A DNA stretch of 64,000 bases from Rehmannia glutinosa (GCA_016081115.2 JABTTQ020002843.1:1-64000); one strand, 5' to 3'. Shown: positions 1 through 12,042, numbered from the stretch's first letter. Numbers and translations are program-made. Notes: generated from the sequence alone by a model not told the origin.

Positions 1-479
1 TAGTTACGTATTGCTAAATTGGAGGATTTGGTGACGGCGCGTAATGAGCAATTCCTAACATTAAAATCCCCAAATTTTGTATCAATTTTTGTGATTTGAC
101 GTGTCGACATGCTTCCAATCATCAAAAGTCCTAAATTTCTTATACATAGCACCTAGTATGTTCTAGCATTGCATCACTTAAAATTACATAATTTCAATTA
201 TAATCAGACTAAAAATGTTCATATTTTTAAAGATATTGGACCAATTTAAAGGTATAATTGGGAAAAGATCAAATTAGTTCAAGTTATGACCAAAAAACTA
301 TTTCCCACAAACTAATCACAGTCGTTAAACTCAAATAAATTAATCATAGCACGTCAGTTCACTCATAATACAAAAGGAGACGAAACCATACCGTTTTGTT
401 TGTGCAAAGAATCAGAATCCAGCCCACTCCATTATCGTCGCAGACTTAAATAATCCGCCCGTATTCGGCCTGCTATTGA
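1..479. other. AT-rich flank, nothing assignable
   Basis: No coding frame, RNA gene or clear repeat is visible. The haem-binding exon of the neighbouring minus-strand P450 pseudogene would be expected here or further left. I see no FxxGxRxCxG-type sequence in this stretch. Confidence 0.5.
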
Positions 480-745
480 GGATGCAGGGTTAGCAACATC
501 AGGCACCTGGAGAAGCAGCAACAGCAGTGGATCATACCAAGAAATAAATGTTCTTACAGCTATCAACTATGAATCTCTTTGGAAGATTCTGTCAACATCA
601 TTATTTACGGCCTTCCAAGGTTAGCTGCAGCAGATCTCATTTTCCTGCAATCACTTTGCCGCTCCTTCACCGTTTGGTATCAGTGCTTCTATCTTCTCCA
701 AATGCTCAATTTTCTTTTGATGTCCTGTTGATAGCAATCTGGGCA
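480..745 (-). pseudogene. Decayed P450 exon (I-helix region)
   Basis: Reading the minus strand in shifting frames gives short P450-like blocks: LEKIEALI, DLLQLTLEGRK, RFIVDSCKNIYF and CLMLLTLHP. In intact CYP714 proteins these are separated by the oxygen-binding A-G-x-E/D-T-T motif. Here the sequence after CKNIYF runs into GMIHCCCCFS, so the motif is lost, and several stops interrupt all frames. This is the clearest sign that the locus is dead. The boundaries are approximate. Confidence 0.7.
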
Positions 746-1205
746 TGAAGATTGTCAATTAATTAAATTACATTCATAGATTTCAACTAAAAACGATCTT
801 TCAAAATAATAAATATCCTACTTCATTTGTTTCATTTTTAAAATTACAATAGTGGGTATTTGCAAATTGCAATTTGGTTATGTAACTATATCAATATGGG
901 TTGTGGCAAATTGGTCCTTTAAATTTCATTTGGCAATATCACTCCGTACACATTCAAAAAACTCACCAGGATTTAAGTCCTAACTCACAGAAATTTTTAA
1001 AATAGACAGAAAAATTGTGGATTTTCTAGTGTGTGAAAGACTTAACCCAAAACAATTGTGGATTTTCGAATATTTGGCAAAAAACTAGAGTTTTCGCTTA
1101 TGCGTTGTTGGTAACCTGTTGGGAATTATCCTAATATTTGGAAGGAAATTTACGCAAATTTGGCTGGAGATTTGAAATTCCTCTATTTTTGTTCGTTCAC
1201 GTGCA

Positions 1206-2197
1206 ATTTAGAGGGTGTTTAAAATAGATTATTTTAAACAACTTGTCGATGTATAAGCTTTTAAAATGTTAGATCTTATTTTAAAAATAACTGTCAGAAG
1301 CAATTGGATAAAAAAATAGTTGAGCTAATAAGTTGTTTTACATCTTATAAGTTGTTAAAATGTTTGGTTATTAATAAATAATAAGATCTTTTTAGTTTTA
1401 CTATCATAGTGAAACAAAAAAGGACATGTCACTATTAAAATTATTTAAATAATTATATTTGACATGTTTCTGTATTTTAATTATTTTGAAATATTATCAC
1501 GCATATTGTAAATTAGTTTGGCTTCAAACAAAAAGTTTAGTGGGCAATTTTTTATTATAAAGCAAAAAAAGGCATAATGAACTTGATTGCTATATGAATA
1601 TTTTTGTTCTCAAAACATTTGCAATGTTTAATTAACAATAAAATATCTTCTTTGTTACTCATCATATATAGTTTATTATAGAAATAATTAAAAGGAAAAG
1701 ATGGGAGAATTAATGTTAGTTTATCATAGTTAATTCATCAACTCTTAGACCACAATGCGAGTAAATCATCGTTAATTTTTTTCACCAAAAGAATATTGAT
1801 TTTGGTAGTAATCCTAAAACAATTGTTCAATTTTTTCGCAATTAACTTAAAAATTGTTCAATTTTTCGTAATTATCCAAAGAGAATTGTAAGATTTCTGG
1901 AAGATAGAGAGAATCCAAAATATTTTACTAATTTGTGGTGGGTAATTTTGGGATAATATAAAAATTTCTAAGGATATTTTTGTCTTTCGTATGATTAAAA
2001 ATAAGGAGTTTATAAGCTCTTTTAAAAAAGTTGGGGTTGAGGTACTTTTTTTTTTTGGAGCTTATAAGCTCTCTAATTGATTTTTTAGAGCTTATAAACT
2101 CTTTAAAAAAATTACCAAACACATTTTAAGAGTTTAATTATGAGCTCTTATAAGGTGTTTTTAAGAGTTTATAAGCTCGGTACCAAAACCTTCTTAC
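1206..2197. mobile_element. Possible hAT-type MITE
   Basis: The left side starts near GGGTGTTTAAAATAG. The right side is rich in AAGCTCTTATAAG-type blocks and TACCAAACAC, which in inverted sense resembles GTGTTTGGTA. Elements with such ends and repeated 'gagcttataagctc' palindromes are common in plants. I cannot define a target duplication, so limits and class are tentative. The element lies in intron 3 of the P450 pseudogene. Confidence 0.3.
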
Positions 2198-2585
2198 ATG
2201 AGATTTTCTAATCATTTTTAGAATTTTCTTCTGAGAGTTTTTTAAAAAATATATATATGAGGTAGTTTTGTCAAACAAAAATTAAAAATGACTGATTTTG
2301 TTTCACCCCTATAGTTACAGTACTAAAATCGTGGTTTACCTTTGTTAAATAAAAATAAAACTTAAGGGCGTTTTGAAAGGTAAGTAGTTTTTTTTTTTAA
2401 TTAAGTTAAATTTCAAGGATACTTTCTATAATTTATCCTCAAACGAATATTGAGACAACCATTTGTGCACTTGAATGATAATTGATAGGGTAAAGCAACT
2501 ATAAAGGACAAGCCACATCTAACAATATTTCTTTTGATGAGTGAAACCAATAAATACTAAATGACTAGAAAATAGGAGTACATAC

Positions 2586-2836
2586 CTAAATGCATGGGAA
2601 CCAAACAGGAAACTTTGCTTGGTAATTGCCTTTTGAAGGGTTCTAAGCTTGGAGAAAATCTCTTTCCCTTTCAAATAAGAGCTCCCAAAACACGCTTTTG
2701 ATATAACATCTGCTGAAACACTTCTCAAATCCTTTTCTGCTTTGATCTCTACCATTTTACCACCCTCAGATTCTGTGTAAGCTTCCCATTTGCTAGTTAA
2801 TGATTCAGCTGATTCCACCATCAATCCCACCATTCC
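2586..2836 (-). pseudogene. P450 exon 3, intact reading frame
   Basis: The frame starts after the acceptor GCAG and ends at a GTATGT donor. It encodes GMVGLMVESAES, then KDLRSVSADVISKACFGSSY and AITKQSFLFG. These fit the helix D to F segment of CYP714 proteins (ISKACFGSSY is a strong family signature). No stop interrupts it, and it joins exon 2 in frame. It is better preserved than the exon downstream, which suggests the locus decayed recently or unevenly. Confidence 0.8.
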
Positions 2837-3488
2837 CTGCCATTTACACAAAAATGGTCTCAGAACTGGCTAAATTGCAATTTTAGACTTGTAGCTATGA
2901 GGGTGCCACAAAAATGGTCCTGCAGAAATTACGATTCGCAAAACGGTCCCTAATTTTCGAAAAGACTATTAATTTCCGGAAATATCCATGTGTCCAATTT
3001 TTTTTTTATGAAGCACGTTGCACGCTGATATTGAAAAATAAATTTCGCTTATGTGGACATTCTTCAAGTGAGTCGGCATGTCAATTAGGACAAAAATTTT
3101 AAGAAACAAAAACTCAATTGAAAAATGTCCACATAAGCGAAACTGATTTTTCCACATAAGTAAGTTTGGCTGAAATGTGAACACGTGGATTTCTCAGCAA
3201 ATTTTTCGATTTCTTTCAATCAAAAGACTGCAGTTGAGAGTTTTATAAGATTTATATAGGATTGTTATTACCAACCATGATTAAAATTGCAATTTAGTCT
3301 CTCGGAACCATGTAAGAATATTTTTAGAACATAATCTCCACCATTTTTCATCTCTTAATTTGTTTCCATAGCCTTAGCAAGTTGAGATACCTCAAAAAAA
3401 TGTTTCAACTAACTTTTACAGAACACACAATCTTAAATTAAATTAAGGTACACTTAAGTACAGAGTGTTGTAGTAGCAATTAAGTTAC

Positions 3489-3715
3489 CTTGACTTTGTC
3501 CATGAAGAATTCAGGTGCAACAATTTTCCTCTGTTGTGACCAAATGTGGCCATTGGACCTTAATATACCATTTCCAAGCATGGGTGCAAGTCTTTTTGTG
3601 ATATAAGAAGGCTTCCCCAATTCCGAAGATATACAGTGATTCATTTCCTTCACTAGCTCAGGATGATTCACGTACAAATGTTGTTTGCTTCCAGTCGAAT
3701 ATGTGTAAATCGGAC
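3489..3715 (-). pseudogene. P450 exon 2, intact reading frame
   Basis: The exon lies between a TTGTAG acceptor and an AAG|GTAACT donor. It encodes the substrate-recognition and helix C region: STGSKQHLYVNHPELVKEM, LGKPSYITKRLAPMLGNGIL and HIWSQQRKIVAPEFFMDKVK. The helix C W-x-x-x-R pair (WSQQR) that contacts haem propionate in P450s is kept. The first codon is split with exon 1 (TAC G|GT CCG gives Y-G-P), which fixes both junctions. Confidence 0.85.
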
Positions 3716-5039
3716 CTACAATCAAGGCCAACAAATCAAATTCGTACACATTTCTTGAATTCAAAAATTAAAAATTAAATCGACTGCTAATGCGCTCATT
3801 TGTTAATCCTGTATCATTCTTGAATAGATTAGGTTACATTGGTGCACATTTGATCGAATGAGATTTGATCCACCAAAATCATAAATTGAAAATTGGTCTT
3901 TTGACTAACTTGATACTTCTCAAAATTTAAAAAAAATAATTATTAATTATAAATGTACTTTATATTTATATATGAAAACTGTGATTTGGTCTCCTTTGGT
4001 CATGGTAATTGAAACAAAATCGAAAATCGAAGTTTTGAAAAAACAAAAATCAAATTGAAATTTTTGGTAAAACTTTGAATATTCCAGATAAGCCACAATG
4101 TGGCAACTCCATCAGCTAGGTCACTGAGCAAAATAATCCACAAGAGTAACCGAACAGCCAAACTCAGTTGAGCCCACAGACCAGCTGCACTACAAGGCCG
4201 AGTTTGGCAAGATAATCTAGAAAAATCAATGACGGTCAACCTAAAGACTAGTGGCAGACAAAGAGTACCACCTATAAAACTTATACCAAGACAACAAGAT
4301 TAATATTAAAAATAGTTGTCCAACAAGCATTCTGAGCAAGTACAGAGAATGACAAGTGTCCCATTATCATTTCTCAAGCAATTATTTCACCTCTGCCATT
4401 TATAATATACATAGAAGGCATTTAAGACACAGATTACAACTTTTTTCCCCTGAAATTAATGTTGTGTAATTAAAACTATCATCTTATTATCCACCGATCA
4501 TATTCTCATCTGGGTCATATCAATACAAACACAGATTTAGCTGCTTACTCACCACCTACTTAATTTCCAGTTCATATCTACATTACAATTTGTGTGTTGT
4601 TGATCATTTGGCCATCAACATGATGCAAATTTAAGACAAATTCATCGATCACTTGTTGTACACATATCTGATCAAGACAACACATTTTGCAGTTCAAGTG
4701 CAATGCACTGTCCTGTCGGCATGGAGAGTTAAAGTGTTAAACTAAGTTAGGTGGTCCAAAAAGTGTTGGTACATATGCACACTATCCATGTGAGAAAAGA
4801 GGAAGAGCTATATATCATTGACAAGTTTTCAAAATTTCAGTCAAATTTGGCTAATAAAAAAAAGTTCAAAGCGTGGATGCACATGCTTCTGTCCCAATAA
4901 TACATGTTCCCTTTATTCCCAACTTTTTCAAACTATTTTGGGGCATATTTTAGTTATGTATTCCTGGGCGGTTGACAATCTTAGTTATGTAATTTCTTGA
5001 TGTGGTGGTTTCGATCTTTACACGATTTTACCATTTAGT

Positions 5040-5308
5040 CAAAATAGCAATTTCAGTCCTATAACTTTAAATGGCTATATGTATTTTGGGTATCTTAGGT
5101 AAATGACTGAGGTATTGTAGAACAAATTAAATTTTGAAATATTTAGGTTGACCAAAATCGCACAAAATCGAACTTGTAGAACCAATACAAATTAGAAATT
5201 AGATGATCAAAATTGCACATGATCAAAATTGTTGTGTTCCTAAAATATTTAGGTGACCAAAATTGTTAAGGCCTTTTATAGTTCCGGGACCAATTATGCA
5301 ATTAAGCC
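5040..5308. repeat. Dispersed non-coding repeat, GCAATTTTAGTCC family
   Basis: The left side has AAAATAGCAATTTCAGTCC and the right side GGACCAATTATGCAATTAAGCC, imperfect inverted relatives of the ends of the element at 8511-8884. The body repeats phrases such as CAAAATCGCACAAAATCG. It is probably a MITE copy in P450 intron 1; the left border is not sharp. Confidence 0.4.
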
Positions 5309-5339
5309 GTAAAATATAGAGTATTGTCTATTGTGTGTC

Positions 5340-5545
5340 TATTTCTTGAGATTCCTACTCTTCGAGAACTGGATAAACCCGGGTTCTAGCCGCAAACTAC
5401 GCCAACCAGGTAAACCATTAGGCAAGCCCCGTGTGATGCAACTCAACCAAGAAAGTGTTTAGGAGGAATCTGTGTGACCTTTCTATTCCGTGAGACCCTT
5501 TCCACCAGACCCTTGTGGGTAATTTTTTTTTTTTTCCCTTTTCCT
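5340..5545 (+). repeat. Possible SINE-like dispersed repeat
   Basis: A GC-richer block in an AT-rich intron contains GGGTTCTAGCCGC, which resembles the pol III B-box consensus GGTTCGANNCC. It then continues through AGGCAAGCCCCGTGTGATGC to a T-rich tail after 5520. I could not find a convincing A-box upstream and see no target duplication. It could instead be a fragment of an unrelated element. Confidence 0.25.
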
Positions 5546-6367
5546 TTTCCCAGAAATCTGTCCAAATTATTAGTGGGTTTTTACCTGGAGACAAGGTTTG
5601 GGAGGAAAGATCCAGGTGAAATTAAAGTTGGGCTGTCGTTTCAGCAACAGTAGGTAATTACACTAGTCCTTTTTCATGCTCTCTGAGTCACAAACTTGTA
5701 AATGAATCACCTTTTTACATGGTTTTCCAAAACGATTACTTAAAATGCTTTCTTGAGGAAGATATTTTTCTCATGTCTCCTTTAGGTAATTTGAACTCCA
5801 ACTCATATGACTAACTAAGTTGTAGGTCAATATGCTTATCAATAAATAAACTAACTCAATGTATTCACATATTTGAAATCTGAATTCCATAATTTTCTTG
5901 CCTCCAAAAAGGCATATGGAAACCTTGCCCTCTAAAATTCCACGAACAGCCATTTTAGGTAAGATCGTATAAGAATTCGAAAGAACGGATGAGATCGTTT
6001 GTTCTAAAATGGTGTTTCATTTCCTAATTTTCTCGATGATTACCATGTGTACAAAATTACGAAATTAATTTTCAAGTATAAATTATAAATTTTTATGAAG
6101 TAAGTGATAACCACCAAAAAAACAAATTGTGACGATCCTCCCTATAATAAAATAAAGACGAAACATCATTTGGAATAGAAAATCTCGACTTATATCTTAC
6201 TACTATCCCATATATACTGGGCTAATTATTTTAAATTTTTAATTCTTGGCTATTTGTAAAATTGTGTAGGCTCGTGTTCATCAACAGTTGCCCAACTTTC
6301 CTTTATCATGTGATTATATGTAATTCATGTCGATTTGGTGAAGCCCATATAATTTAGATTGGATATA

Positions 6368-6612
6368 TATAGAGCTGCCAAAATGGGTTATATCGACCAA
6401 ATGAGGAAATCGGTCGTATGGCCAAATAATTATCGGACCTCTAATTTAATAGCCTCAAGCCAGGCCCATGGCATAATAATACATTGAAAAATCGGGCCGA
6501 TCAGACCGACCCGGTCTTTGGAGTTTGTCGGGCCGGGCTTTTAAGGCCCGGTGCTTTTGGGATTGGAATTTTAGAGCCTAGTCCGGTAAAAATATCGTCG
6601 CCAAAATCGATG
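6368..6612. mobile_element. MITE-like element with GGCCCG palindrome
   Basis: It begins GAGCTGCCAAAATGGGT and contains GCCAGGCCCATGG, CGGGCCGATCAGACCGACC and the near-palindrome CCGGGCTTTTAAGGCCCGG. This block composition is seen in common hAT-related plant MITEs. Borders and target duplication were not established. Confidence 0.35.
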
Positions 6613-7970
6613 TACTTCTGACATATGTATATTATGATTTTAAGTATTTCAATATGCTGATATTTTTACTTCATATTATTTATATTTCACATTTTGAATT
6701 CGTGTATTTATGAGGGTTTCAACCTGACTTTAAATATTTTATTCAATTTTAATTTGCGTTATATCTTGTAAATTCATGACACGTTTATAAGATAAACATG
6801 TGCTTTGAATATTTTATTCCACTTTTTGGAGGGAATTTATCTCATGACATGTTAAGAATCAAAATAACTACAATATTTCATTTCTATTTTCTATTTTACT
6901 TTTTTGATATTCAAACAAAACATGCAAAATAAGTCAAGTCAATCTAATTTTACTTTAGATCAAAACTTATCTGAGCCATGTGATCTTTTCCTACAACAGC
7001 CGCCCCACTTATTCTCAAACAAATTATTGCATGCCTTAGTATTATTGTGAATTTTGTATATTAATTTTGTTTAATTTATGAGAGAATATAGATCGAGCTT
7101 CCTTCATTGAAATGATTTATAGAAAAGTTAATGTGAAACCCAAAAAAATGTGAAACTAACTCTAATAAAATCTTAATGTTTTCGGAAAATATGAATATTT
7201 AATTAATTCCACGTCTTTTCAATTATATATATTGTGTTTGTGGGAAAATACTATAGGCATCACGGCTAAAGACATGGACAAATAAGGAAAAGACTTTGTA
7301 ATAAAAGCACTACTTCAAATAAGCATCATTTCAAGAAAACACAAAAAGAGTACACTTTGTGAATTGTGATAAGAACAAAACAAAAGCTTCTAATTTTCGA
7401 ACTTTTTCATTTATTTCTTTTATCTAAATTTCTGTCTTAAGTTGCCTCAAAAAATATGTCTTGAGTTCACTATATAGTTTAAAATAATAATTTCAGAAAG
7501 TCAAATTATCGCGCGAGCTTTCAGAAATTGTTATTCTTTAACTTGATAATTCTCAAAATGCTTGAAATTAAACCATATATAGTTATTACTATATCTGGCC
7601 ACCAATGAAATTCATTTTAAATATATAGAGAAAAGAAAGAAAAAGGAAAGGCTGGCGACTTGGCATATACACTTAATTGTATATATATAATGGGCAAAAC
7701 CATTTCAAATTCTTCATTTCAAATGTATTTCTATAATATTTCATGATATAACACATTTATTTTTTATATATATACTTAAATCAATATTAATTATGCATTT
7801 TACAGAATTTTTTGCACAAATAAATTTCATATTGTATTTATTAGATACAAAATAAAACATCGTATTAATTGAAAAAATATCGAAAGAACACAACACCAAA
7901 TTACTGTGGCCAATTAATTACTCATAATACCCTCCGCATTAATTTTTGTACCATGTCAAAGAGAAGATTT

Positions 7971-8048
7971 GTTTGCATAATTTTATTTGTTTTTGAAAAA
8001 AATTGTTTGCATAATTTTATTTGTTTTTGAAAAAAATTGTTTGCATAA
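7971..8048. repeat. 34-bp tandem repeat, 2.3 copies
   Basis: The unit beginning GTTTGCATAATTTTATTTGT recurs at 7971 and 8005 with complete identity, and starts again at 8039. The copies are adjacent and in direct orientation. This is a recent slippage-type duplication inside P450 intron 1. Confidence 0.9.
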
Positions 8049-8450
8049 TTGTATTCGTACATTTTCAACAACTCTTTGTACTATTATAACCCCAGCTTTT
8101 AATGGAATAACATCCCCTTACTTACCCACAAAAAAAAAAAAAAAAAAAGATATTCCAAGTTTTTCATTGTTTAGCTTTCTGAATTTCATATTTTATTGTA
8201 ACAACTTGGGACATAAAGTAAAGCTATGAATATATTCGAAATCCTTAAGACATAAACGTCATTCATTTAAATTTGCGTCTTTAAGTTATTTTGTTGTTTC
8301 TTTTCCCTAAAATTTTGTATTATTTTTCATTTGCTATATGATCATCTTGTGATCAAGACATTTTCCTTTCTTTTATATATTTCCATTTCTTTAAAAAAAC
8401 TGAAGTTATGAATATATGCAAGATAAAATCCTAATCATATAATAATATTT

Positions 8451-8482
8451 GTGTGCGTGTCTATATATGTAGACACACACAC
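8451..8482. repeat. Short inverted repeat in a GT/AC-rich tract
   Basis: GTGTGCGTGTCTA (8451-8463) and TAGACACACACAC (8470-8482) are inverted copies with one mismatch and a six-base loop. It lies in P450 intron 1. It may simply be a folded microsatellite. Confidence 0.6.
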
Positions 8483-8510
8483 AAACACGTGTGAGTGTGA
8501 ATATAAACAA

Positions 8511-8884
8511 GGCTTTGCAAAATTGGTCTCACAACTAAAGGACTAGCAATTTTGGTCTTGTAAATATTTTAGCTAACAATTTGATCGTGTAAGATTTTGG
8601 TAATGTGTAATGTTGATCACATAAATTTTAATTTGTGCAATTTAGTCCTACAAGTTATAATTTTGTGCGATTTTGGTCGCAATTTGGTGTTTCAGTGTTT
8701 CATTGTTATCTGGGGAAATTCTTGTTTTAGCCAAGATGCCCAAAATACCTATGATCGTTAAAAGTTACAGACATGTATGAATTTACTATTTTAACTGAAG
8801 GGTATAATTGTCAAAACCAAAATTGCCACGTAAAAAATCACAAGACTGGCTAGCCGAGTCTCGGACTAAAATTGCAATTAAGCC
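8511..8884. mobile_element. MITE-like element with imperfect terminal inverted repeats
   Basis: The left end is GGCTTTGCAAAATTGGTCTC. The right end, GGACTAAAATTGCAATTAAGCC, is in inverted sense GGCTTAATTGCAATTTTAGTCC. The body has no coding capacity and repeats the theme 'hold-off' blocks GCAATTTTGGTC and GCGATTTTGGTC. It ends 35 bp from the exon 1 donor of the P450 pseudogene. Related ends occur near 2868, 3280, 5040 and 39430. The target duplication is unclear, so the superfamily is open. Confidence 0.5.
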
Positions 8885-8919
8885 TAAAAACAATATGAGG
8901 GGTAGTTAGAGAAGTTTAC

Positions 8920-9269
8920 CGTATTTTTTTCTCCATTGCTCAAAGTAGGGAAAGAGAGTTGAGGTGTAATCATGTGCCACAAATTCTTGATCATCATTAT
9001 TTGCACTCTTTTTGATGATTGAAGCTTGGATTTTTGCATCTCCCAAACATTCCCATACAAAATTGAAGGTTTAGGCCCTTTGATTCCTTGTACTTGAAGC
9101 TTTCTTCTGATCTGCCATGGATTTAGCCACAGGGTTTTGAAGAAATACAAAGCCAGACAAGCCAGAAAATAATAATCAGCACATAAAGTTTGTTTTTGAC
9201 AGCAAATGAAAGAACAATAGTTGTGAGAATATGAACAAGAAGAAGAAGAAGAAGAAAAGGGGCCTTCAT
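8920..9269 (-). pseudogene. P450 exon 1 with two frameshifts
   Basis: I chose the ATG at 9269-9267 because it opens a hydrophobic membrane anchor (MKAPFLLLLLL..., then VLIIIFWLVWL). A frame change is needed to continue into YFFKTLWLNPW, QGIKGPKPSILYGNVWEMQK, the hinge and proline-rich region of CYP714. A second change, equal to one A missing from an A-run after MQK, leads into IQASIIKKSANN and HDYTSTLFPYFEQWRKKY. The exon ends at TACG|GTAAAC. The longer upstream frame that starts with a lysine-rich stretch begins at a TTG, is in the wrong frame and is not the real start. Confidence 0.75.
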
Positions 9270-9522
9270 TTTTGGCTCTTTTTTTTTTTTTGGATTTATT
9301 CAATCTTTTTGATTTGGCTATATGTTCTCTTTATATACTTTACACTTGCTAGTAATAGTATATGTGGAACTCTAAGGAGTGTTGAGCTGGTTTATATACA
9401 CCTCGATCGTCATTCAAAATAAGGATATAAAAAAAATTGAGGTTAATTTGAGGTAATTACAGAAAAACCTAGAGAAATTTTAAAATTACGGAAACCCACT
9501 CAAGATTTGATTTTATGTTATA

Positions 9523-10109
9523 TTTGTACCCATGGGCGTAGCTAGGTTTTTTGGCCAGTGCGGTCAGATTTTTTTTTTTCATTTTGGCAGGGCGAATGTC
9601 GGACCGATATTTAAGAAAATATAGAAAAAAGAAGTAAATATGAAGGTCGTACCTTACAACAATTCTTTGCAAGTTTTCATAATCTCTCCCTTTTGGTTTT
9701 TCTAGATGAACTTTTTGGATAAGTGACTTATCCAAAAATATATTCTAAATTAACCATCAAATAATCAATTATTATTATGGAATAGACTTATATACAAAAA
9801 GTCATTGAAAAATACTTTCAAAAACTGCTCATTATCAAGTTTGGAACATATATCTTTGTACATAATAAATAAGACAATCATTTATCCACTAGTATACCTT
9901 AATCAACCAGATAATTTTAATATTTTGAGCCAATACAAGAAGATTTATTGGTTTTTTAAATTTAACTCAATTTTTTTTATGAACTTATTGAACTAGATCT
10001 TGGTTGAACTTTTTGTGCGGTCCAACTCAAATTTAACAAGGTCATCCTGAGGTCGAGTGCGGTCCGTCGACCACACTTGTCCTATGGTAGTTTCGCCCAT
10101 TTTTGTACC
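9523..10109. mobile_element. Non-autonomous hAT-type element with 8-bp target duplication
   Basis: The direct repeat TTTGTACC flanks the element exactly (9523-9530 and 10102-10109). The element (9531-10101) begins CATGGGCGTAGCTAGG and ends GGTAGTTTCGCCCATT, which in inverted sense is AATGGGCGAAACTACC. Eight-base duplications and CA(G/T)GGGCGnAGC-type ends are hallmarks of plant hAT elements. The 571-bp body has no transposase frame, so it would have depended on an autonomous partner. It lies just upstream of the P450 pseudogene start. Confidence 0.8.
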
Positions 10110-10413
10110 CAATTGTTAGTTGAACCAACTAATGTCGGAATTTATCGACGTCATCAAATATTTTATAATTTTACTCATCAACTTATGTTAAATATTACAA
10201 ATAGCTCAAACTTTTCATTCTTACATGTTACAATTACATCTTCAACTCTTCTAAATATTGCAAATACCCGGATAAAAAGTTAGGTTATTTGTAATATTTA
10301 GAAAAATTGGAAGAAATAATTGCAAAATATTTAATGATGTCGATCGACAAATTCCGCCAGTCAACTAATGGTTGAGGCAAAATGTAAGCATTTAATTAAA
10401 CCTCAATGGGATT

Positions 10414-10632
10414 TTGTAATAACCTCAAATTTCAAGGGTATGTTTGTGTAACTCTCTCCAATCACATTTCTTTCACAACTTCGTCCCCCAATCTACATCC
10501 AAATATAAATTGTACTTCCCGATGTATTTCCAAGAATACACATATTTCCTAATATATCACATCAAACATCTCTTTCCCAAAAATTTTCCCCAATCACCAA
10601 CAAACATACCCTTGAGGGAATTTTGTAATTAT
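10414..10632. mobile_element. Foldback MITE-like inverted repeat
   Basis: CAAGGGTATGTTTGT at 10433-10447 is repeated in perfect inverted sense at 10600-10614, and similarity extends outward (ATTTTGTAAT on both flanks). The spacer of about 150 bp is AT-rich and non-coding. No target duplication was resolved. Confidence 0.5.
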
Positions 10633-11483
10633 ATCTTTAAAATATTAATGTGTCATGCATTATGTGTTTAATCGTCATTCAATTATTCAATATGGTACGG
10701 GAAAAACTAAAGATTCTTAAATTTTTAAGAAAAAGATATATTTGATTTCAAAAAACAAAAAAAGGACAGATATATATTTAATACGTTTGGAATTTCAAGT
10801 ATCAAGATTCATCGTACTTCGTCCATTAAATTTGACGTATGTAATTGCTGAAAATGTTAGGTATATATTAAATATTTCATCACCGACATAGAAAGGATAT
10901 TTTCTTTGATTTGGCATTGGAGAGAGAAATAAAGTCGGCAATGATTCCCTGCAGGTGCTTGTTTAAATTTGATATTTCTAGTTTTTGAATAAATTAGTCT
11001 TAATTGACAAGATAATTATTCATTAATTAATTTTATAATGAATCATTTGATTTGACTTGATGGTCGAAAACTGTACATTTTGAAGTACAGAACAGATATT
11101 GCAGCAGAATAGATTTAAGTCCCAAATTGTGATACTTAGTGAGTGATTAAGCTAAATAATTAAAGTTGTGATGTGGTTGAAGTAATAAGCATCTAGTGGC
11201 TGTTGGCTGTGACTTTCTAGTCAATGGTAATATATTTTTATTTTTATTATGGATGGGCAGATTTACTAATAGTTTTCACCGTGTGGACCACATTGTACTT
11301 GCATATGTAACTATAATATGTCTTTGAGATTTTTATCAAGTTCGGTGATAATAAATAAATTTGGTGTGTAAATGATTAATAATTGTCCTTAACTTTTTTA
11401 AACCGAAATGAATTTCATTCATTAACCAAGAAACTGATTAAACATGAGTGAAAAAAATTTGCAAACCCTAAAAATCATAAATT
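10633..11483. other. AT-rich intergenic DNA
   Basis: No coding frame, repeat structure or RNA gene that I can support. It ends at the TATAT target duplication of the Tat element. Confidence 0.5.
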
Positions 11484-11488
11484 TATAT

Positions 11489-11937
11489 TGATTTGGGTAT
11501 GGATAAAACGGATATACTTTGGTTCGAGAGCCTCGCCGCGCTCCAAGGTACTTTAGTTCGGGTGACCGAAAGAGAACAAACGTTAGGCTAGCCGGTGGGT
11601 TCTCGACTAAGACCCTCCTCGACGCTTAAGTGGGTTTGGATCGCTAGATCGCTAAGAATTGATAGTGCTTGAAATGAATAGTAAATTATGAGATACTGTT
11701 TCAGGTGGATGAGTGTGGTATTTATAGACATTGACACGGGTAGGCCGTACTAGCTAGTTCCACGTGTCGAGATCGCGTCCACTCTCTTGTCGGTGATCAT
11801 ACGCCCTTATCGCTGGTCGGATCGGGTTCAGTGCTCGGTCGGGTCGGGACCCGCTTACAAAACACGCGATCTTAGTGTCGAGGAGGCTTTTTGTCTTATA
11901 TGGGAGGGCAAAAGGGTAATTTAACTCATACATATCA
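11489..11937 (-). repeat. 3' LTR of the Tat element
   Basis: 449 bp. In element sense it starts TGATATGTATGAG and ends CCCAAATCA (TG...CA), followed by target duplication ATATA. A TATAAATA box lies at 11719-11726. It aligns along its whole length with the copy at 21296-21742, with scattered substitutions and small indels. Confidence 0.93.
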
Positions 11938-11951
11938 TTACTCCCCAAGTT
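11938..11951 (-). other. Polypurine tract of the Tat element
   Basis: In element sense the sequence AACTTGGGGAGTAA directly precedes the TG of the 3' LTR, the position where plus-strand DNA synthesis is primed. Confidence 0.75.
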
Positions 11952-12042
11952 AAATTAGTATTTTAATACTAAAGTAACTTTAGATCCAACCGTTGAATTT
12001 GAAATGACCTTCCTCCTCAGTGTTAGATCTTTCCCGCCTTCC

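Larger units (their letters stand above)
480..9269 (-). pseudogene. CYP714-like cytochrome P450 pseudogene (whole locus)
   Basis: Four exon-like blocks in order on the minus strand match a plant cytochrome P450 of the CYP714 type: 8920-9269, 3489-3715, 2586-2836 and about 480-745. CYP714 enzymes are ER-anchored haem monooxygenases, several of which act on gibberellins or related diterpenoids; that is family knowledge, not shown here. Junctions 1-2 and 2-3 have GT/AG borders and join in frame (Y-G-P, and V-K-G-M). Exon 1 needs two frame changes, the fourth block is full of stops and frameshifts, and no haem-binding exon is present. Introns are about 5.2, 0.65 and 1.8 kb. A functional gene is unlikely. 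Assembly errors could explain the exon 1 shifts but not the decay of the last block. Confidence 0.8.

Noticed and set aside
8884..9303. P450 start with a lysine-rich N-terminus
   Set aside because: It begins at a TTG and is in a different frame from the hydrophobic anchor opened by the ATG at 9269.
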